Assembly: GCA_947452785.1 (NCBI GenBank)
Contig: CANGDZ010000001.1
Coordinates: 62,001-126,000, forward strand
Length of the DNA stretch: 64,000 nt
Reading direction: 5' to 3'
From: Comamonadaceae bacterium
GTDB lineage: Bacteria; Pseudomonadota; Gammaproteobacteria; Burkholderiales; Burkholderiaceae_C
Shown here: one piece after another, positions 60,696-64,000 of the stretch
Numbering within the stretch: the stretch's first letter is position 1
Layout of the letters: every line of letters starts with the position of its first letter
Translations under genes and position numbers: made by a program
The notes under the pieces: generated by a model
The model's database searches: none
Told to the model about the DNA's origin: nothing
Seen by the model: only the letters and a program-made list of their open reading frames with translations

Positions 60696-61424
60696 ATGTC
60701 GACCCCTTTACTCAAAGTCACCGACCTGCGCGCAGGCTACGGCAAAGCCGAAGTGCTGCACGGGCTGAGCCTGGAAGCCGCCAAAGGCAGCGTGATCACC
60801 GTCATCGGCCCCAATGGTGCGGGCAAGTCCACCTTGCTGAATGCGCTGATGGGCCTGATCCCGGGCAAAGGCTTGATTGAATTTGATGGCCAGTCCATCA
60901 ACGAACTGACCTTGGAAGAACGCGTGATGCAAGGTATTGCTTTGGTGCCCGAAAAGCGCGAACTGTTCAGCACCATGAGCGTGGAAGACAACCTCGTGTT
61001 GGGCGGTTACCGCCAAATGCGCCTGGGCAATGCGCAATGGCGCGACCGCCTGGCCGATGTGTTTGATCTGTTTCCGCGCTTGAAGGAACGTCGCCTGCAG
61101 GAGGCCGGCACGCTGTCGGGCGGTGAGCGCCAAATGTTGGCCGTGGGCCGCTCGTTGATGTCACGTCCAGCGCTGTTGATGCTGGACGAGCCCAGCCTGG
61201 GCCTGGCACCGCTGATCGTCAAAGAGATTTTCTCGATCATCGAGACCCTGCGTCAAATTGGCGTAACCATTGTGTTGGTCGAGCAAAACGCGCGTGCAGC
61301 GCTGGCAGTGGCCGACCATGGCTATGTGCTGGAGATGGGCGAGATCGGTCTGCATGGCGACGCCGCCGATCTGGCGCAAGACTCCCGCGTGATCGACACC
61401 TATCTCGGTGCCGCCAAGAAGTAA
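60696..61424 (+). CDS. livF: ABC transporter ATP-binding protein (LivF type)
   Basis: The protein has 242 residues from ATG 60696, directly after the fusion-gene stop. It carries Walker A GPNGAGKST, signature GTLSGGERQMLAVGRSL, Walker B LLMLDEPSLGLAP and switch VEQNARAAL, and ends with IDTYLGAAKK. It is the second ATPase of the importer. The following acyl-CoA dehydrogenase starts 15 bp later, tying transport to catabolism. Confidence 0.9.
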   Translation: MSTPLLKVTDLRAGYGKAEVLHGLSLEAAKGSVITVIGPNGAGKSTLLNALMGLIPGKGLIEFDGQSINELTLEERVMQGIALVPEKRELFSTMSVEDNLVLGGYRQMRLGNAQWRDRLADVFDLFPRLKERRLQEAGTLSGGERQMLAVGRSLMSRPALLMLDEPSLGLAPLIVKEIFSIIETLRQIGVTIVLVEQNARAALAVADHGYVLEMGEIGLHGDAADLAQDSRVIDTYLGAAKK

Positions 61425-61439
61425 ACCCCAAAATTGAGC

Positions 61440-63146
61440 ATGAACGCCTACCAACCCCGCACCGATGACATGCAGTTTGTTTTGTCACGCGTCTTGAACG
61501 CGCCCGCCCAACTGCAAGCACTGAGCGCCTTTGCCGAGGTGGACACCGAGTTGATGCAGCAGGTGCTGGACGAAGCAGGCAAGTTTGTGGGCGAAGTGAT
61601 CGCTCCTTTGAGCCGAGATGGCGACGAGATCGGTGCGCAATACAAAGACGGCGCGGTCACCATGCCGCCCGGCTTCAAAGCGGCTTATCAAACGTTCTGG
61701 CAATCGGGCTGGCCGGCGCTGGCCTCCAGCTCTGAAGATGGAGGCCAAGGCCTGCCGGCTGTGCTCGAAGCCATGCTGTACGAAATGCTGTCGGCCGCCA
61801 ACCACGGCTGGACCATGGCGCCCGGTCTGCTGCATGGTGCCTACGAATGCATCAAGCACCACGCCAGCAACGAGCTTAAAGCGCAGTATTTGGAAAAGGT
61901 GGCCACCGGTGAATGGCTGGCCACCATGTGCCTTACCGAACCCCACGCGGGCTCGGACCTGGGCCTGGTTGCCACCCGTGCCCGGCCGCAAGCCGATGGC
62001 AGCTATGCCCTGAGCGGCACGAAAATTTTCATCTCGGGCGGCGAACACGACCTGACCGACAACATCGTGCACTTGGTCTTGGCGCGCCTGCCCAATGCGC
62101 CGCCGGGGCCCAAAGGCTTGTCGTTGTTTCTGGTTCCCAAGTTTTACCCGGACGGTCAGCGCAGCCATGCCTACTGCGACCGCATTGAAGAAAAAATGGG
62201 CCTGCACGGCAGCCCTACCTGCGTGATGCGCTTTGATGAAGCCACTGGCTGGATCATTGGCGAACCCGGCAAAGGCTTGGGTGCGATGTTCGTGATGATG
62301 AACGCCGCCCGCCTGCATGTGGCGTTGCAAGGCATTGGCCTGCTGGACGCGGCTTGGCAAAAGGCCGACGCCTACTCACAAGAGCGCCGCCAGATGCGCG
62401 CGCCGGGTCGAGGAAAGAGTGCCGGCGAAGCGGACCTGATTGCCGAGCACCCTGCCATGCGCCGCATTCTCGATACGCAGCGCGCCTGGGTCGATGCCGG
62501 CCGCGTATTGGCCTACCGCACCGCGCTCGAACTCGACATGATCAAGCATAGCCAAGACGCCGAGCAACAAGCCGCTGCGCAGCGCTGGTGTGCGCTGGTC
62601 ACGCCGGTCATGAAGTCCATCTTCACCCACCAGGCCTTTCACGGCGGCAGCGACTGCCTGCAAGTGTTAGGTGGCCACGGCTATGTGCGTGAATGGGGCA
62701 TTGAACAAATCGTGCGCGATGCCCGCGTGGCCATGATCTACGAAGGCACGAACGAGATTCAGGCAATCGACCTCTTGGTGCGCAAGGTGTTGGCCGATGG
62801 CGGCAACGGCATGAGCACTTTGCTGGGCAGCTTGAACACCGCTCAACGCCCGACACCTCCCGCCGCTCTGCAACGCCAACTGCGCCTGCACGAGCTCACG
62901 CAGAAGATCGTGCAAGCGGCGCCGCGTGATGCGGCCTTGCCTTACCGCTTGGCCGACGATTATTTGCGCGCCGTGGGTCTGGTCTTGATGGACTGGGCAT
63001 GGCAAAGCATTGAAGCCGCATTGACTGACGATATGACCGACTGCGCGAGCCGCTGGCGCGCCCCAGCAGCGGCGCTGCAACACTGGGTCTTGCCCGAGTT
63101 CGACATGCGCTGCGCGATCATCCACGCCCAGTGCCAAGCGGTCTGA
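61440..63146 (+). CDS. Acyl-CoA dehydrogenase (large, ~570-residue type)
   Basis: This 568-residue protein has FAD/substrate motifs (MCLTEPHAGSDLGLVATRA, KIFISGGEHDL), the catalytic glutamate in MIYEGTNEIQAIDLL, and a C-terminal extension of about 120 residues typical of the longer family that acts on 3-phenylpropanoyl, methylthiopropanoyl or fatty acyl-CoAs. I use ATG 61440; a TTG lies 6 bp earlier. In this cluster it could desaturate dihydroferuloyl-type CoA esters so that they enter the crotonase step. Confidence 0.87.
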   Translation: MNAYQPRTDDMQFVLSRVLNAPAQLQALSAFAEVDTELMQQVLDEAGKFVGEVIAPLSRDGDEIGAQYKDGAVTMPPGFKAAYQTFWQSGWPALASSSEDGGQGLPAVLEAMLYEMLSAANHGWTMAPGLLHGAYECIKHHASNELKAQYLEKVATGEWLATMCLTEPHAGSDLGLVATRARPQADGSYALSGTKIFISGGEHDLTDNIVHLVLARLPNAPPGPKGLSLFLVPKFYPDGQRSHAYCDRIEEKMGLHGSPTCVMRFDEATGWIIGEPGKGLGAMFVMMNAARLHVALQGIGLLDAAWQKADAYSQERRQMRAPGRGKSAGEADLIAEHPAMRRILDTQRAWVDAGRVLAYRTALELDMIKHSQDAEQQAAAQRWCALVTPVMKSIFTHQAFHGGSDCLQVLGGHGYVREWGIEQIVRDARVAMIYEGTNEIQAIDLLVRKVLADGGNGMSTLLGSLNTAQRPTPPAALQRQLRLHELTQKIVQAAPRDAALPYRLADDYLRAVGLVLMDWAWQSIEAALTDDMTDCASRWRAPAAALQHWVLPEFDMRCAIIHAQCQAV

Positions 63147-63148
63147 AG

Positions 63149-63613
63149 ATGGCTGGCGCCAAGAAGACTCCGCCGTCAGCCGCTGTGGAGCAGGTCGACA
63201 CCCGCTACCTGCAAACCCTGCTGGGCTACAACGCACGCCGCGCTGCGCTGTCCATCATTGGCGTTTTCTTGGAGCGCTTGGCGGTGTACGGTTTGAAGCC
63301 GGTGGACTTTTCGGTCATGTCGGTGATTCACCACAACCCCGGCGTGACGTCCCGCCAGCTGTGCGCCACGCTGTCTATCTTGCCGCCGAATTTGGTCGGG
63401 ATGATTCAGTCGCTGGAGTCGCGCGGCTTGATCGAACGCCAACCCCACCCCACCGACGGTCGCGCCGTGGGTTTGCACCCCACCGCCAAAGGCGTGTCGC
63501 TCATGCAACAAGCAGAGGCTACCGCCTCTGAGCTGGAAATCGATGCAAGCTCTAAACTCACGACCAGTCAGCGCCAAACGCTGGTCCAATTGTTGCAAAG
63601 AATTTACCTTTGA
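63149..63613 (+). CDS. MarR-family transcriptional regulator
   Basis: This 154-residue protein has the MarR winged helix: VTSRQLCATLSILPPNLVGM, SLESRGLIERQPHPTDGR and a C-terminal dimer helix. The start at ATG 63149, 2 bp after the dehydrogenase stop, gives a normal length. MarR proteins regulate many hydroxycinnamate operons by sensing the CoA ester. The inverted repeat at 51280-51296 before the crotonase gene is its likely target. Confidence 0.88.
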   Translation: MAGAKKTPPSAAVEQVDTRYLQTLLGYNARRAALSIIGVFLERLAVYGLKPVDFSVMSVIHHNPGVTSRQLCATLSILPPNLVGMIQSLESRGLIERQPHPTDGRAVGLHPTAKGVSLMQQAEATASELEIDASSKLTTSQRQTLVQLLQRIYL

Positions 63614-63660
63614 CGCGTGACACCGAGCGCGGCAGAACACACACACCGGAGACGCCGCGA

Positions 63661-64000
63661 TGAACCCCACCACTGCCAACCACAGCGCTTTGCCCCACGA
63701 TGCGGCCCATGCCACGCTGATCGGTCGCCTCTGGCTGCCCGGCACCGGCCCAGTGCTGGTGCGCGTCACGCCTGAAGGCGTATATGACCTGTCGACGCTG
63801 GCCCTCACATGCAGCGACTTGCTGGAAGTCGAAGGGGCCGCCGCCCAAGTGCAGGCGCACCAAGGCGCGTGGCTGGGCGACACCCCCAGCTTGTTGCAAG
63901 CTAGCGATGGCGCCAGCTTAGACACACCGCACTTTTTGGCCCCCTGCGACCTGCAAGCCATCAAGGCCGCGGGCGTGACTTTTGTCGCCAGCATGCTGGA
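63661..64000 (+). CDS. Fumarylacetoacetate hydrolase-family protein (3' end beyond window)
   Basis: Only the first 113 codons are visible. The ATG at 63661 follows GGAGA with good spacing. The N-terminal domain (HATLIGRLWLPGTGPVLVRV, YDLSTLALTCSDLLE) leads into FLAPCDLQAIKAAGVTFVASMLE, a stretch typical of FAH-family hydratases and hydrolases in aromatic or sugar-acid pathways. Catalytic metal ligands lie beyond the edge. Its position after the MarR gene suggests a role at the end of the same pathway. Confidence 0.82.

Overview
The window looks like chromosomal DNA of a Burkholderiales betaproteobacterium, probably a Comamonadaceae-type freshwater or soil heterotroph. This is inferred from the moderately high G+C, a Bug-type binding protein and the dominance of aromatic-acid and sugar-acid catabolism. 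I saw no rRNA, tRNA, insertion sequence, phage gene or CRISPR array. About 60 genes are packed into operons with frequent 4-bp start/stop overlaps.

Layout. (1) 1-7226, plus strand: two Rieske oxygenase large subunits (the first cut by the window edge), a Bug binding protein, a VanB-type reductase, then crotonase, 3-hydroxyacyl-CoA dehydrogenase and an atypical SDR. This looks like ring oxidation followed by beta-oxidation-like CoA chemistry. (2) 7640-22062: a sugar-acid region. A leftward operon (GntR regulator, binding protein, two permeases, ATPase, gluconokinase, gluconate 5-dehydrogenase-like SDR, idonate dehydrogenase-like ADH, cupin) faces a rightward operon (IlvD/Edd dehydratase, DenD-like dehydrogenase, KdgK, DgoK, KDPGal aldolase). 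A 14-bp motif is shared by the two control regions. (3) 22146-35165, minus strand: an OsmC-YcaO fusion and an FAD monooxygenase, then one long run with a GntR regulator, a complete LivKHMGF importer, a VanA-like Rieske oxygenase, a stand-alone ferredoxin, an AEC carrier and an MFS transporter. (4) 35337-43505: chromate transporter, a small FlaG-like protein, two tandem copies of a response regulator/histidine kinase pair, and a protein with two TerB-like domains plus seven 13-residue DNIQYV repeats. (5) 43533-51157: LysR, DODA-type dioxygenase, cytochrome b561, two YceI proteins, a probable outer-membrane barrel, DUF3297, an amidohydrolase with an MFS transporter, and a membrane protein. (6) 51346-64000: feruloyl-CoA synthetase-type ligase with crotonase, thiolase, SDR and thioesterase, a second Liv-type importer containing a LivM-LivG fusion, acyl-CoA dehydrogenase, MarR and the start of an FAH-family gene. 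This is consistent with uptake and CoA-dependent side-chain shortening of hydroxycinnamates.

Working together: cluster 6 could shorten ferulate-like acids to vanillate-like acids, and the VanA-like oxygenase of cluster 3 could demethylate or hydroxylate such products. The most novel-looking part is region 4. The two sensor kinases keep four periplasmic cysteines at identical positions. A palindromic motif (ATGAC, six bases, GT-AT) occurs upstream of both the first regulator and the TerB/DNIQ-repeat protein, suggesting one regulon. All functions are read from sequence motifs and family knowledge; no database search was possible.
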